Source of the DNA: Nitrobacteraceae bacterium AZCC 2146
Lineage (GTDB): Bacteria; Pseudomonadota; Alphaproteobacteria; Rhizobiales; Xanthobacteraceae
Length of the DNA: 64,000 nt
Reading direction: 5' to 3'
NCBI GenBank assembly: GCA_036924855.1
Contig: JBAGRP010000001.1
Span: forward strand, 3,100,001-3,164,000
In this document: piece after piece, positions 35,651-44,057 of the stretch
How positions within the stretch are numbered: position 1 is the first letter of the stretch
Layout: each line of letters opens with the position of its first letter
Program-made: the position numbers and the translations under genes
Notes under the pieces: generated by a model
Told to the model about the DNA's origin: nothing
Database searches by the model: none
Seen by the model: the letters and a program-made list of their open reading frames with translations, nothing else

Positions 35651-36178
35651 TCAGCCGATCTTGATTTTGCTGTCGGAAACGAAAGCGTAGGGCGGCACCG
35701 GCAGGTTCAGCGGCGCGGGACCGCGCCGGACACGACCGGAGGAATCGTACTGCGAGCCGTGGCAGGGGCAGAAGAAGCCGTCATAATCGCCTTCATGGGC
35801 GATCGGGATGCAGCCGAGGTGGGTGCAGATGCCGATCACCACCAGCCACTGGTCGTGGCCTTCCTTGACGCGGGACTGGTCGGAGGCCGGATCGGGCAGG
35901 CTCGCAGTCGGCACCGCGCGCGCCTCGTCAACCTGCTTCTTGGTCCGGTTCATGATGTAGATCGGCTTGCCGCGCCAGAACACCTTGATGTCCTGTCCCT
36001 CGGCGATCGGCGCCAGATCGACCTCGATCGGCGCGCCGGCCGCGATGGTCGAGGCGTCCGGATTCATCTGGGAAATCAGCGGCCAGATCGCGGCGGCGGT
36101 GCCGACCGCGGCCACGGCTGCCGTAGCCACAAAAAGGAAATCACGGCGCGTGTGCTCCGCCGAAGACGTTGTCGTCAC
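35651..36178 (-). CDS. fbcF: Rieske iron-sulfur subunit of cytochrome bc1
   Basis: The protein transfers electrons from ubiquinol to cytochrome c1. It has 175 residues from a GTG start at 36178, chosen because the Tat signal ([18 protein letters not shown]) follows directly; an upstream ATG at 36292 gives a Pro-rich extension of no known kind. The [2Fe-2S] ligands are in CTHLGC and CPCHGSQY, with the Pro loop [12 protein letters not shown] after them. It is the first gene of the fbcF-fbcH operon, as in related species, and is divergent from trmL. Confidence 0.97.
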   Translation of the reverse strand: MTTTSSAEHTRRDFLFVATAAVAAVGTAAAIWPLISQMNPDASTIAAGAPIEVDLAPIAEGQDIKVFWRGKPIYIMNRTKKQVDEARAVPTASLPDPASDQSRVKEGHDQWLVVIGICTHLGCIPIAHEGDYDGFFCPCHGSQYDSSGRVRRGPAPLNLPVPPYAFVSDSKIKIG

Positions 36179-36457
36179 GATTCCAAGCCCTTTCTCATCT
36201 GCGGCCGGTGGAGCCACCCCGGGTGACGCGAGATGCGTGCGACCTGGAGAGGCTGCCGGCGCCCGCGACCCCCGCGGCGGCAGAACGACCACTTGTCCCG
36301 GCCAATCAGGCGGAACACGCAGTCCAGAATCGTTCTATTGGCACCCTTGCCGCGGCAGTGCAAGCCCGCTATCCGCAGAGCTGGGTGCAATGCACTAAAA
36401 CAGCGCATGGCAGAGTTTATCCAAACATATCATGGGGACCGGGAGGCCGTTGGCGTC

Positions 36458-36910
36458 ATGCGGATTGCACTATACCAGCCCGACATTCCGCAGAACACCG
36501 GGACGATTCTGCGGCTCTGCGCCTGCCTGGGTGTCGAGGCCCATATCATCGAGCCGGCGGGTTTCCCGATCTCCGACCGCCACTTCCGCCGCGCCGGGAT
36601 GGACTACCTCGACCAGGTCAGCATTGTCAGGCACGATTCTTGGGGGCACTTTGAACACTGGCGGCTGGAAAACGGTCTTCGCCTGATCCTGTTCTCAACC
36701 AAAGGGGCCTCCCCTTATCTCGACCACAGCTTCACGGCGAACGACGTCCTGCTGTTCGGCCGCGAATCCGCGGGCGTGCCCGACGAGGTCGCAGCCCGCG
36801 CCGATGCGCGGCTGCTGATTCCGATCCGGCCTGATTTGCGTTCGCTCAATGTCGCGATGGCCGTAGCGATGGCGCTCGGCGAAGCGCTGCGGCAGACGCG
36901 CAGCGTATGA
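36458..36910 (+). CDS. trmL: tRNA (cytidine(34)-2'-O)-methyltransferase
   Basis: TrmL methylates the wobble ribose of tRNA-Leu. The 150-residue product has the SPOUT knot: MRIALYQPDIPQNTGTILRLCACLG, the IIEPAGFPISDRHFRRAGMDY segment, then LFGRESAGVPDEV and the knot motif IPIRPDLRSLNVAMAVAMALGEALRQ. Length is the family norm. The ATG at 36458 has GGGAGG at 36441-36446, and the open frame upstream is not conserved. It converges on the Crp/Fnr regulator gene. Confidence 0.95.
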   Translation: MRIALYQPDIPQNTGTILRLCACLGVEAHIIEPAGFPISDRHFRRAGMDYLDQVSIVRHDSWGHFEHWRLENGLRLILFSTKGASPYLDHSFTANDVLLFGRESAGVPDEVAARADARLLIPIRPDLRSLNVAMAVAMALGEALRQTRSV

Positions 36911-36918
36911 CGCTGCGC
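36898..36918. terminator. Candidate terminator between trmL and the Crp/Fnr gene
   Basis: A perfect nine-base stem (gcgcagcgt/acgctgcgc, loop atg) overlaps the trmL stop codon and lies eight bases from the end of the convergent regulator gene. The T-tract is short (gttt), so its strength is doubtful. Confidence 0.45.
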
Positions 36919-36926
36919 CGTTTCGG

Positions 36927-37655
36927 TCAGCTGACCGTCTGCCACCCCAGCGTCGCGGATTGGTCCAGCAGCGATTGATAGCATTCGCAGGAATGCGCCT
37001 CGAGCGCGGCCCGATCGAGGATCTGGATCACGCCGCGCGAGAACGAGATCACCCCCTCGCTTTGCAATTTGCCGGCGACCTCGGTGACCGAAGTGCGCCG
37101 CACCCCCAGCATTTCCGACAGCAGTTCCTGCGTCAGCGGCACCGTCTTGCTTTCGGCGCGGTCGGCCGATTGCAGCAGCCAGCGGCAAAACCGGGTATCG
37201 ACCTGATGCAAGGCGTTGCAGGCCGCAGTGATCCGGGCCTGGCTGAGCAGCACCTCGTTATAGCGAACGCAGGCCTGCTCGATAGCCTTGCTGTCAGCGA
37301 CGGCATGACGGAAGCGGGCTGCGGCGATCCGGGTGGCTGTCATCGGCAGCTGCACGACGGCGCGCACCATCGACGTGTAGAGTCCAAGGCCCGCCATGGC
37401 GCCGACCACGCCTTCGCGGCCGATGGTGGCGGTCTCGATCGCCTTGCCGTTTTTCATCACGGCCAGCAGCGACACCATGCCGTTATGCGGGAAATAGACG
37501 TGTTCGACCTCGTCGCCAGCTTCATTGAGCACCGTGCCCTGCTGCATCGACACCATCGTCGCATGCAGCTTGATCGACGTGAAAGCGCCCGCAGGCAGCT
37601 GCGCCAGCAGACGGTTTGGATGGGATTGAACAATGAGAGGGATATTCAAATCCAT
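36927..37655 (-). CDS. Crp/Fnr-family transcriptional regulator
   Basis: The 242-residue protein has an N-terminal cyclic-nucleotide-binding-like domain (VSMQQGTVLNEAGDEVEHVYFPHNGMVSLLAVMKNGKAIETATIGREGVVGAM) and a C-terminal winged helix (LTQELLSEMLGVRRTSVTEVAGKLQSEGVISFSRG). The Cys motif of Fnr for oxygen sensing is absent from the N-terminus, so it is not a classic Fnr/FixK. This subtype is common in Bradyrhizobiaceae and its effectors are unknown. No FixK-type box was seen nearby. Confidence 0.87.
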   Translation of the reverse strand: MDLNIPLIVQSHPNRLLAQLPAGAFTSIKLHATMVSMQQGTVLNEAGDEVEHVYFPHNGMVSLLAVMKNGKAIETATIGREGVVGAMAGLGLYTSMVRAVVQLPMTATRIAAARFRHAVADSKAIEQACVRYNEVLLSQARITAACNALHQVDTRFCRWLLQSADRAESKTVPLTQELLSEMLGVRRTSVTEVAGKLQSEGVISFSRGVIQILDRAALEAHSCECYQSLLDQSATLGWQTVS

Positions 37656-37874
37656 GGTGCTCTTCTGCGCGAGGCGGGAGCACTAAACTCTCTGTCACCG
37701 ATAACTGCCTGGGGCGTGCGGTGATGGTTAACTTGTACGCCCGATATGTCGGACACGCGACTCAATTCGGGCCGCGCGACCTCAACCTGGTGCGCCGCTC
37801 GACCGGTGTTCCATGCGGAGAGTTTGTCTGTTCGGTGAACGACTTGCGCGATCTTCGTGGACGAGAGGCAACTG
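37656..37874. other. Intergenic region, no gene seen
   Basis: This 219-base gap upstream of the Crp/Fnr gene and downstream of the Cys-cluster gene contains only short, unconserved frames. It probably holds the regulator's promoter. Confidence 0.4.
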
Positions 37875-38426
37875 CTACCTGCCGCTCGCCACGCGCGTGG
37901 CGATGTAGTCCTTGCCGCGGGCCGTAAAGGTCTCGCGGATGACGAAGCCGTCGGCGGGCGACATCGGCCCGATCGGCACCGGCCCCGTCGGCATGATCAG
38001 GGTGGCGTTGCTGCCGACGAAGATCAGCAAATGCCGCCGCTCCTGCAGCAGCTTTTCCGACCAGGCCAGCAGGCCCGACAGATAAGGTTCCTTCTGCCAC
38101 GCAAGCGGCGAGCCGGGATCGACCTGGCCGTAGATGAACCGGGTGGTCGGATAGACCGAGAACACGATCTTGGAGATTTCCGGCTTCCAGGCCGGCGCCA
38201 TCTCCTCGTCCTGGATCCAGACGCAGTCGAAGGCGCGGCACTGCTGCGGCCGATCGTCATAGACCTTGCAGCCCGACGCGATCGCGCAATGCACGCACCA
38301 CTTGCCCGCGGGCTTTTCGAGGGCGTCGATGCGGTACACCTTGCAGCACATGGTGCAGGTGCCGCAGATGCGCGCATTCGCGCCCGGCGCGGGAGAGGTG
38401 ACCAGAGAGGGTTGCTCGGATGACAT
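37875..38426 (-). CDS. YkgJ-type cysteine-cluster protein
   Basis: The 183-residue protein starts at 38426 (MSSEQPS). It has many cysteines in an order typical of the CxxCxxCC family (PF03692): ICGTCTMCCKVYRI, WCVHC, GCKVYDDRPQQCRAFDC. These are presumed to bind zinc or an iron-sulfur cluster. The C-terminal part lacks a known motif. The open frame continues upstream to 39371 across queE, but that part is antisense noise. It is divergent from queE. Confidence 0.82.
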   Translation of the reverse strand: MSSEQPSLVTSPAPGANARICGTCTMCCKVYRIDALEKPAGKWCVHCAIASGCKVYDDRPQQCRAFDCVWIQDEEMAPAWKPEISKIVFSVYPTTRFIYGQVDPGSPLAWQKEPYLSGLLAWSEKLLQERRHLLIFVGSNATLIMPTGPVPIGPMSPADGFVIRETFTARGKDYIATRVASGR

Positions 38427-38630
38427 GGCAGCTGCGACAAATTGAACAAAGGCCAGCTTTGACCGTTGGGGCGAAGCAGCGCAATCAAAATGTCGGTGAC
38501 TGGCGATCCCGAGGATGTCGCCGCCCATTCTTTTCGGACGCCCTGAAAGTGGCCGCGGAGCCATCGCGTTGGGGCATGGCGTTAGGGGATGCTCTGCGGT
38601 AGACCGTGCGCCAATCAACGAGTGGATGCG

Positions 38631-39263
38631 GTGAGTTACGCGGTAAAAGAGATTTTCCTGACCTTGCAGGGCGAAGGCGCCCACGCCGGACGTGTGGCGG
38701 TGTTCTGCCGATTTGCGGGCTGCAATCTGTGGAGTGGCCGCGAGCAGGACCGCGCGGAAGCGACCTGCCGCTTCTGCGACACCGATTTCGTCGGTATGGA
38801 CGGCACGCTGGGTGGACGTTACGCGACGGCGGACAAGCTCGCCGCGACCATCGCCGCACAATGGGTGGGATCGGCCGACAATCGTTATGTCGTCCTGACC
38901 GGCGGCGAGCCGCTGCTGCAGGTGGACGCAGCCCTGATCGATGCGCTGCATGAACACGGTTTCAGCATCGGCGTGGAAACCAACGGCACCGTCGCACCAC
39001 CGCAGGGGATCGACTGGGTCTGCGTCAGCCCGAAAGCCGGCACGGAGTTGTTGATCCGCAGCGGCCATGAGCTGAAGCTGGTCTATCCGCAGCCGCACGC
39101 CATGCCGGAGAAATTCGCAGCATTGCCGTTCGAGCGGTTCTCGCTGCAACCGATGGACGGGCCGGACGCCACGACGAACACGGCGCAAGCGGTCGATTAC
39201 TGTCTGCACCACCCGCAATGGCGGCTCAGCGTGCAGACACACAAGACCCTGGGTATCAGGTAA
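38631..39263 (+). CDS. queE: 7-carboxy-7-deazaguanine synthase
   Basis: QueE is a radical SAM enzyme that makes 7-carboxy-7-deazaguanine for queuosine. The 210-residue product starts at GTG 38631 (SYAVKEIFLTLQGEGAHAG). The cluster motif has the QueE spacing Cys-x14-Cys-x2-Cys (from FAGCNLW to CRFC). VVLTGGEPLLQVD and GVETNGT are the SAM/substrate strands. It runs directly into queD, 15 bp away, so they form an operon; queC is not in the window. Confidence 0.95.
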   Translation: MSYAVKEIFLTLQGEGAHAGRVAVFCRFAGCNLWSGREQDRAEATCRFCDTDFVGMDGTLGGRYATADKLAATIAAQWVGSADNRYVVLTGGEPLLQVDAALIDALHEHGFSIGVETNGTVAPPQGIDWVCVSPKAGTELLIRSGHELKLVYPQPHAMPEKFAALPFERFSLQPMDGPDATTNTAQAVDYCLHHPQWRLSVQTHKTLGIR

Positions 39264-39278
39264 GGACGACGACCTCCA

Positions 39279-39644
39279 ATGTGGGAATTGACGAAATCGT
39301 TTCGCTTCGAGGCGGCGCATGCGCTGCCCGGGACGACACTGGGAGACGCGAGCCAGGAGATCCACGGCCATTCATTCCGCGCCGAAGTGACCATCCGCGG
39401 CACCCCCGATCCCGCCACCGGGATGGTGCTCGATCTCGGCCTGCTCGATCGCAGCATGACGGACGTGCAGAAAATGCTCGACCACAAATTCCTCAACAAT
39501 GTCGAAGCGCTCGGCCCGCCAACCCTGGAGAACCTGTCGCGCTTCATCTGGGAGCACGTCGCCCATGCGGGTCAGCTGGTTCGCGTCGGCGTTTACCGCG
39601 ACAGCTGCAACGAGAGCTGCACGTATTTCGGTCCGCAGCGCTAG
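39279..39644 (+). CDS. queD: 6-carboxytetrahydropterin synthase-like protein
   Basis: QueD turns dihydroneopterin triphosphate into 6-carboxytetrahydropterin, an early queuosine step. The 121-residue product has the zinc-binding FEAAHALPG and IHGHSFRAEVTI motifs and a DHKFLNN motif. The nucleophilic Cys, four residues before the HGH histidine in E. coli QueD, is Ser here (ASQEIHGH). The last part DSCNESCTYFG matches the C-terminal motif. Its place just after queE supports the same pathway, but the missing Cys leaves the exact reaction open. Confidence 0.83.
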   Translation: MWELTKSFRFEAAHALPGTTLGDASQEIHGHSFRAEVTIRGTPDPATGMVLDLGLLDRSMTDVQKMLDHKFLNNVEALGPPTLENLSRFIWEHVAHAGQLVRVGVYRDSCNESCTYFGPQR

Positions 39645-39650
39645 GACTTC

Positions 39651-39676
39651 ACCTCTCCCCGCTTGCGGGGAGAGGT
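39651..39676. repeat. Short perfect hairpin, repeat-type
   Basis: Arms acctctccccgc (39651-39662) and gcggggagaggt (39665-39676) are the same core as the hairpin at 22122-22154. The following 39677-39810 stretch (gaggcttcgggtgaggggga ... tcccccctcacccgt) is a further palindrome of the same element type. Confidence 0.75.
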
Positions 39677-39864
39677 CGGAGCCGAGCGTCAGCGAGGCTT
39701 CGGGTGAGGGGGAGTCAAAGATTCACGCGAGAGTCCCCCCTCACCCGTCTCGAATGAGCTACGCTCCTTCGAGCCACCCTCTCTCCGCCTGGCGAAACTT
39801 TGCTTCGCGCGGTGCGGCGAGGGAAGCAAGATCGCCATCGCATCGTTGAAGCGGATCACCCCCC

Positions 39865-40592
39865 TTGCGCATCCTGCTGATCAACCCGAACACATCAGAC
39901 AGCGTCACCGCGCTGGTGGCACAGCATGTCGAAGTAATCGCCGGCGATGCCGCCAGCTTCGTGCCGGTCACCGGCCGGTTCGGCGCCCGCTATATTTCAA
40001 CACGGGCGTCGGCGGCGATCGCCGGCCATGCCGCACTCGACGCGCTGGCGACGCATGGGAACGGCTGCGATGCGGTCTATCTCGCCTGCTTCGGCGATCC
40101 CGGCCTGCTGGCGCTACGCGAAATCTCCGATGTGCCCGTGGTCGGCATGGCCGAAGCCTCATGCCTTGAGGCCTGCCATCGCGGCCACCGCTTCGCCATC
40201 GTCACCGGCGGCGCACTGTGGCGACCGATGCTGACGGAATTCGTCGCGAGCCTCGGCCTCGCCGACCGGCTCGCCACGGTACGGACCATCGTACCGACCG
40301 GCGGCGAGATCGCCGCAAATCCCGACGCTGCGCTGGCGCAGCTCGCGGCAGCCTGCACCGACTGCGCCACCGACGACGGCGCCGACGTGGTAATCCTCGG
40401 CGGCGCCGCGCTGGCCGGCCTCGCCGCGCGGATCCAGCCGATGGTACCGGTGCCCGTGCTTGTTCCGTCGAGGTCGGCACCCATGCGGTGATCGCCGCGG
40501 CAACGAAGCAGTTCCACCGCAGCGAACCGCCGCCAGCGCTGAACAGTATCGGCCTCAGCGCCGATCTCGCTAAATGGCTGGGACGAGCGTAG
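39865..40592 (+). pseudogene. Asp/Glu (hydantoin) racemase, frameshifted
   Basis: The frame starts at TTG 39865 (RILLINPNTSDSVTALV) and follows the aspartate/glutamate racemase family, with the first catalytic Cys in YLACFGDPGL. The second catalytic site, usually LGCAGM, is GGAALAG here, so its Cys is lost. At about 40462-40463 the reading frame breaks: it goes on in a stop-terminated tail (VPSRSAPMR), while the other frame continues the family C-terminus (SVEVGTHAVIAAATKQF to SADLAKWLGRA). A one-base deletion would repair it. It could also be a sequencing error, but loss of a catalytic Cys favours true decay. Confidence 0.82.
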
Positions 40593-40683
40593 ACGTTTGA
40601 TCCGCGCCGCCGGTGGCCGTATTCGGCCTGTCATGACCGATCGTTAGACTCCGGCGCGCGTCAACCCCTTGAAGGATTCGATC

Positions 40684-40899
40684 ATGGAACTGAAATCAGG
40701 CGACGTCGCCATGCTGAAATCAGGCGGTCACCCAATGACCGTGGCGGAAGTCAACGGCGACTCCGTCGTGTGCGTATGGATGGGCGAAGAAGGCGATCTG
40801 TTCCGCGAAACCCTGCCGCTGGCCGTGCTGGAACTGGCACTGCTCGCGTCGGACGAAGAAGAAGACGAGAGCGAAGAAGACGAAGAAGAGGCTGCCTGA
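40684..40899 (+). CDS. DUF2158 (YodC-like) small protein
   Basis: The 71-residue product begins MELKSGDVAMLKSGGHPMTVAEVNGDSVVCVWM, the DUF2158 pattern, and ends in an acidic tail (SDEEEDESEEDEEEAA). The function of this family is unknown. It starts at ATG 40684; the upstream start at 40669 adds five residues. A strong terminator follows directly. Confidence 0.85.
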   Translation: MELKSGDVAMLKSGGHPMTVAEVNGDSVVCVWMGEEGDLFRETLPLAVLELALLASDEEEDESEEDEEEAA

Positions 40900-40910
40900 T
40901 CGAGGCAGCT

Positions 40911-40937
40911 GCCGCCGGGCGATGATCGCCCGGCGGC
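40911..40937 (+). terminator. Intrinsic terminator of the DUF2158 gene
   Basis: A perfect 12-base stem (gccgccgggcga/tcgcccggcggc) with loop tga is followed by tcttctt. It begins 12 bp after the stop codon. Confidence 0.8.
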
Positions 40938-41008
40938 TCTTCTTGCCAGGGCGCGCTTGAGCGCGCAGGGCGGCGCTGACGGCTTTGGTTCAGGACCGGC
41001 GATGGCCC

Positions 41009-42271
41009 CTAATCGTACAAGCGGTGATCCTTGGCAAAACGCGCCACCGTCTGGTCGGCGATGTCTTTCACCGCCTCCGCATCCATCGGAAAATCCAACG
41101 CGAGCCAGGCATCTTCCGCCAGCGCGATGACGTGGCCGAGCCCCGGTCCCTTGGCGATGCCGCGGGCCATGAAATCCGCCGCCTTGAGCGGAAACACCGG
41201 CGCCTGCCAGCGGTCGGGTAGCGTCACCAGTGCCTTCCATGATTCCGGATCGGCGTTAAGCCCCGCCCGCGCCCAGGCCAGCATCATGCGGTCGCGGTAG
41301 CGCGCCTCGCCGAGACGGTAGAGCCGCCTCCGCGCAGTGGCTTCGTCCATGCCGGCAAGCCGCCACCAGCGATGGCCCATGGAATCCAGCGCCCTGGTTT
41401 CGCCATTGGTTAGCCGCAAGCGCTGCGCAAGCCGTTTGGCATCCTCGGTGACGGCCACGCCGAGCGCGCCAAGCCTCAGAACCGCATCGGGTTTTCGCCC
41501 CAGCGCCGCTTCCGCAGCGAGCATCGCCGCGAACGGGCCGGTGTAAGCGACACCGCCAATAATTTGCAGCAGCAACCCGCTGTCGGTCATCGCTTCGATC
41601 GCAGCCAGGGAGCCGTCTGCAACCAGCAGCTTCAGCATTTCCATCCGCACCCGCTCGGCGGAAAGCCCGGCCATCCCACCACGGCCGCGAATGCAGGCGA
41701 GCAGTGCGGCGCGATCCGGTTCGCCGGCGCCATAGGCGGCGTGGATGCGGAAGAACCTGAGAATGCGCAGATAGTCTTCCGAGATACGCAGGTCGGGATC
41801 GCCGATGAAACGCACGCGGCGCGCGTCGATATCCGCGAGGCCGCCGACATGGTCATGCACGACGCCATCGGCCGAAACCGAAAGTCCGTTGATGGTGAAG
41901 TCGCGTCGCTCCGCATCGCGACCCCAGTCGCGGCCGAACGCGACTTTCGCTTTGCGACCGAACGTCTCGACGTCTTCGCGCAGCGTCGTCACCTCGAACG
42001 GCTGGCCTTCTACCACCAGCGTCACCGTGCCGTGCTCGATGCCGGTCGGCACGCTCTTGATGCCGGCGGCCTTGGCGCGGCGCATCACCTCGTCGGGAAG
42101 CGCGGTGGTGGCGATGTCGAGATCGCCGGGCGGAAGTTGCATCAGCGCATTGCGCACCGCGCCGCCGATCACGCGCCCTTCCTCGCCATCGCCGTTGAGC
42201 AGTGCCAGCACCCGCGCCGCGGCGCCCGACGTCAGCCAGGGCGCATCGTGCAGCATGCGCACAGCACTCAT
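41009..42271 (-). CDS. cca: CCA tRNA nucleotidyltransferase
   Basis: The enzyme adds the 3' CCA end of tRNAs (or acts as poly(A) polymerase). The 420-residue product starts at ATG 42271 (SAVRMLHDAPW). It has the class II nucleotidyltransferase head with VIGGAVRNALM and PPGDLDIATTALP, the ERRDFTINGLSVS motif, and the RFIGDPDLRISEDYLRILRFFRIHAAYG motif, then a helical body. The start overlaps the stop of the DUF6111 gene by four bases, marking it as the last gene of a tight four-gene operon. Confidence 0.95.
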   Translation of the reverse strand: MSAVRMLHDAPWLTSGAAARVLALLNGDGEEGRVIGGAVRNALMQLPPGDLDIATTALPDEVMRRAKAAGIKSVPTGIEHGTVTLVVEGQPFEVTTLREDVETFGRKAKVAFGRDWGRDAERRDFTINGLSVSADGVVHDHVGGLADIDARRVRFIGDPDLRISEDYLRILRFFRIHAAYGAGEPDRAALLACIRGRGGMAGLSAERVRMEMLKLLVADGSLAAIEAMTDSGLLLQIIGGVAYTGPFAAMLAAEAALGRKPDAVLRLGALGVAVTEDAKRLAQRLRLTNGETRALDSMGHRWWRLAGMDEATARRRLYRLGEARYRDRMMLAWARAGLNADPESWKALVTLPDRWQAPVFPLKAADFMARGIAKGPGLGHVIALAEDAWLALDFPMDAEAVKDIADQTVARFAKDHRLYD

Positions 42272-42531
42272 TTTTCGACCCCGGGAATCAATTTGCCGTT
42301 TTCGATATGCGCGGGAATATAGGTCGAACTGGGCGCCGCGCCGGAAAAATGCGCCAGCAGCACCAGGCTGACGATGGTCAGCAGCAGCGCGGCGATGGTC
42401 AATCCGCCGAGCACGTGCATCGGCCATGACGATTGCACCAGCAGACCATTTTTACTGGCGAGCAGAAACACCGCGTACAGCGCGAAGGGAATCAGGAAGA
42501 TGCCGATTTCGGTGAGGACCGGACGGATCAT
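42268..42531 (-). CDS. DUF6111 small membrane protein
   Basis: The 87-residue protein has two membrane helices: IGIFLIPFALYAVFLLA and LGGLTIAALLLTIVSLVLLAH, and a conserved C-terminal tail YIPAHIENGKLIPGVEK. Its function is unknown, but it always sits by cca in related genomes. Its ATG (42531) overlaps the stop of the Nudix gene as ATGA, and its own end overlaps the start of cca. Confidence 0.85.
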   Translation of the reverse strand: MIRPVLTEIGIFLIPFALYAVFLLASKNGLLVQSSWPMHVLGGLTIAALLLTIVSLVLLAHFSGAAPSSTYIPAHIENGKLIPGVEK

Positions 42532-43205
42532 TTCAGGCAAATCCGCTCATACAGCACGCGCAGGATTCCGGCAGTGGCGCCCCAGATGTAGCGCTCGGCA
42601 AATGGCATCGCGTAATAGGAGCGCTCGATGCCGCGGAATTCCTTGCTGTGCAGCTGATGGTTGGCGGGATCCATCAGGAAGGCCAGCGGCACCTCGAAGG
42701 CGCTCTCGACCTCATTCTCGTTGATCGCCAGCGTGAAGCCGGGCTTGACCCGCGCCACCGTCGGCAGAATGCGGAAGCCGAAGCCGGTGGCGTAGAGATC
42801 GAGATAGCCGATCGGCTCGACGAAGGAGCGGTCGAGGCCGACTTCTTCCTCGGCTTCGCGCAGCGCCGCATCGAGAGGCGACGCATCGGTGGCGTCGATC
42901 TTGCCGCCCGGAAACGAAATCTGTCCGGCATGGTCGTTAAGATGCGCGGCGCGCTGCGTCAGCAGCACGGTGGGGTGTTCGTGTTCGATCACCCCGATCA
43001 GCACCGCGGCGGGGCGGATCGGCCGCTCCTGCGCGATGATCTGGATCATGCGGTCATTGCCCGCGTCGCCAGACAGCGGAAGGATGCTGGCGTCGGTGAG
43101 GCCGCCGGGGACATCGAAATTCAGGCGCGCGCGGGCCCGCTTGAAAAATTCCGTCGAGTCGATGTCCGCGGCCGCCGCGTCCGTCTTCAGCATCGGCTCA
43201 CTCAA
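42528..43205 (-). CDS. Nudix hydrolase, CoA pyrophosphatase-like
   Basis: The 225-residue protein has a Nudix box of the form GGKID-x7-ALREAEEEVGL and the extended CoA-type segment (QRAAHLNDHAGQISFPGG) of the NudL/YeaB group, which cleave CoA to 4'-phosphopantetheine and 3',5'-ADP. The C-terminal FERGIERSYYAMPFAERYIWGATAGIL part is also typical. The start may be TTG at 43205, overlapping the previous stop (TTGA), or ATG at 43193. It is the second gene of the DUF1285-Nudix-DUF6111-cca operon. Confidence 0.9.
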   Translation of the reverse strand: MSEPMLKTDAAAADIDSTEFFKRARARLNFDVPGGLTDASILPLSGDAGNDRMIQIIAQERPIRPAAVLIGVIEHEHPTVLLTQRAAHLNDHAGQISFPGGKIDATDASPLDAALREAEEEVGLDRSFVEPIGYLDLYATGFGFRILPTVARVKPGFTLAINENEVESAFEVPLAFLMDPANHQLHSKEFRGIERSYYAMPFAERYIWGATAGILRVLYERICLK

Positions 43206-43813
43206 AGCGCTTCCCTCACCTGCTCCGCATCCGCCATTGCAAAGAATTGACCTGCGGAGACGACCCCGAACATCGCCTTTCCATCGACCACCCGCTCCTC
43301 GCCCATGTCAACCAGATCGTAGTAGAGCGCCCGCGTCACCTTGGCCCAGAGATCGCTGCGGACGTGCAGGTATGGCGTCAGCCCACCGTCGGCGGCCATC
43401 TCGAAGCGTAGTCGGTGTCCGGCATCGCAATCGACCCAGTCATCGACATTGGTACGAAACCGCAGCCGCCGGCCGTGCGAATCCTGTTCCTTGAGCATCT
43501 CGACGGCGAGAAACGGGGCATCATCGACGGCAATGCCGACCTTCTCCACCGGGGTCACGAGAAAGTGCTTGCCGTCCTCGCGCTTCAGAATCGTCGAGAA
43601 CAGCCGCACCAGCGCGGGCCGGCCAATCGGCGTGCCCAGGTAGAACCACGTACCATCCCCGGCGATTCGCATGTCGAGATCGCCGCAGAACGGCGGATTC
43701 CACAGATGCACCGGCGGCAGACCCTTGCCGGCTTTACCGCCGGCGGCCGCATCCTTCGCCGCGGTGGCGAGACCATCGAGGCCCTGGTTTGCGATCTGCC
43801 CTTGCTTCGCCAT
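43202..43813 (-). CDS. DUF1285-domain protein
   Basis: The 203-residue protein starts at ATG 43813 (MAKQGQIANQGL). The DUF1285 domain begins at LPPVHLWNPPFCGDLDMRIAGDGTWFYLGTPIGRPALVRLFSTIL and continues through VDDWVDCDAGHRLRFEMAADGGLTPYLHVRSDLWAKVTR. The function is unknown. It is the first gene of the overlapping cca operon; an upstream frame start at 43864 is less likely. Confidence 0.88.
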   Translation of the reverse strand: MAKQGQIANQGLDGLATAAKDAAAGGKAGKGLPPVHLWNPPFCGDLDMRIAGDGTWFYLGTPIGRPALVRLFSTILKREDGKHFLVTPVEKVGIAVDDAPFLAVEMLKEQDSHGRRLRFRTNVDDWVDCDAGHRLRFEMAADGGLTPYLHVRSDLWAKVTRALYYDLVDMGEERVVDGKAMFGVVSAGQFFAMADAEQVREAL

Positions 43814-43842
43814 TGTTTGCCCTGAGTTTATCTCATGCCGTC

Positions 43843-43858
43843 TGGCACGATTGGTGCA
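43843..43858 (+). promoter_or_regulatory. Weak sigma-54-like promoter element
   Basis: TGGCAC-gattg-GTGCA has the GG-N10-GC spacing of sigma-54 promoters, with one mismatch to the TTGC half. It points toward the MoxR operon, about 200 bp upstream of its start. There is no sign of an enhancer-binding protein gene nearby, so this is tentative. Confidence 0.25.
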
Positions 43859-44057
43859 CGTCAAAGCCGTGCAGTGTTCTTGTCCAAACTCGCCACACCG
43901 TGATGCAGTTCATAGCCTGCCTCGCGATAATGTGGGGATAGTTTAATTCAACAAATACATGGCCTTCGCTAAAGATTAGCATGAGGTTCATGGCATGACG
44001 ACGCCACCGGTAGCGTTACGTAGCAGTTACCTGGGCGTTCACACGAAGGAGCAATTG

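Noticed and set aside
33528..35690. A 720-codon open frame on the plus strand opposite fbcH
   Set aside because: It is antisense to a clear cytochrome b-c1 gene, with Arg/His/Gln/Asp-rich composition typical of the reverse frame of GC-rich genes.
38427..38630. Possible preQ1 riboswitch upstream of queE
   Set aside because: No preQ1-I or preQ1-II pattern (short stem with A-rich tail and pseudoknot) could be drawn.
43843..43858. A firm sigma-54 promoter for the MoxR operon
   Set aside because: Spacing fits but the -12 half has a mismatch and no activator site is seen; kept only as a low-confidence feature.
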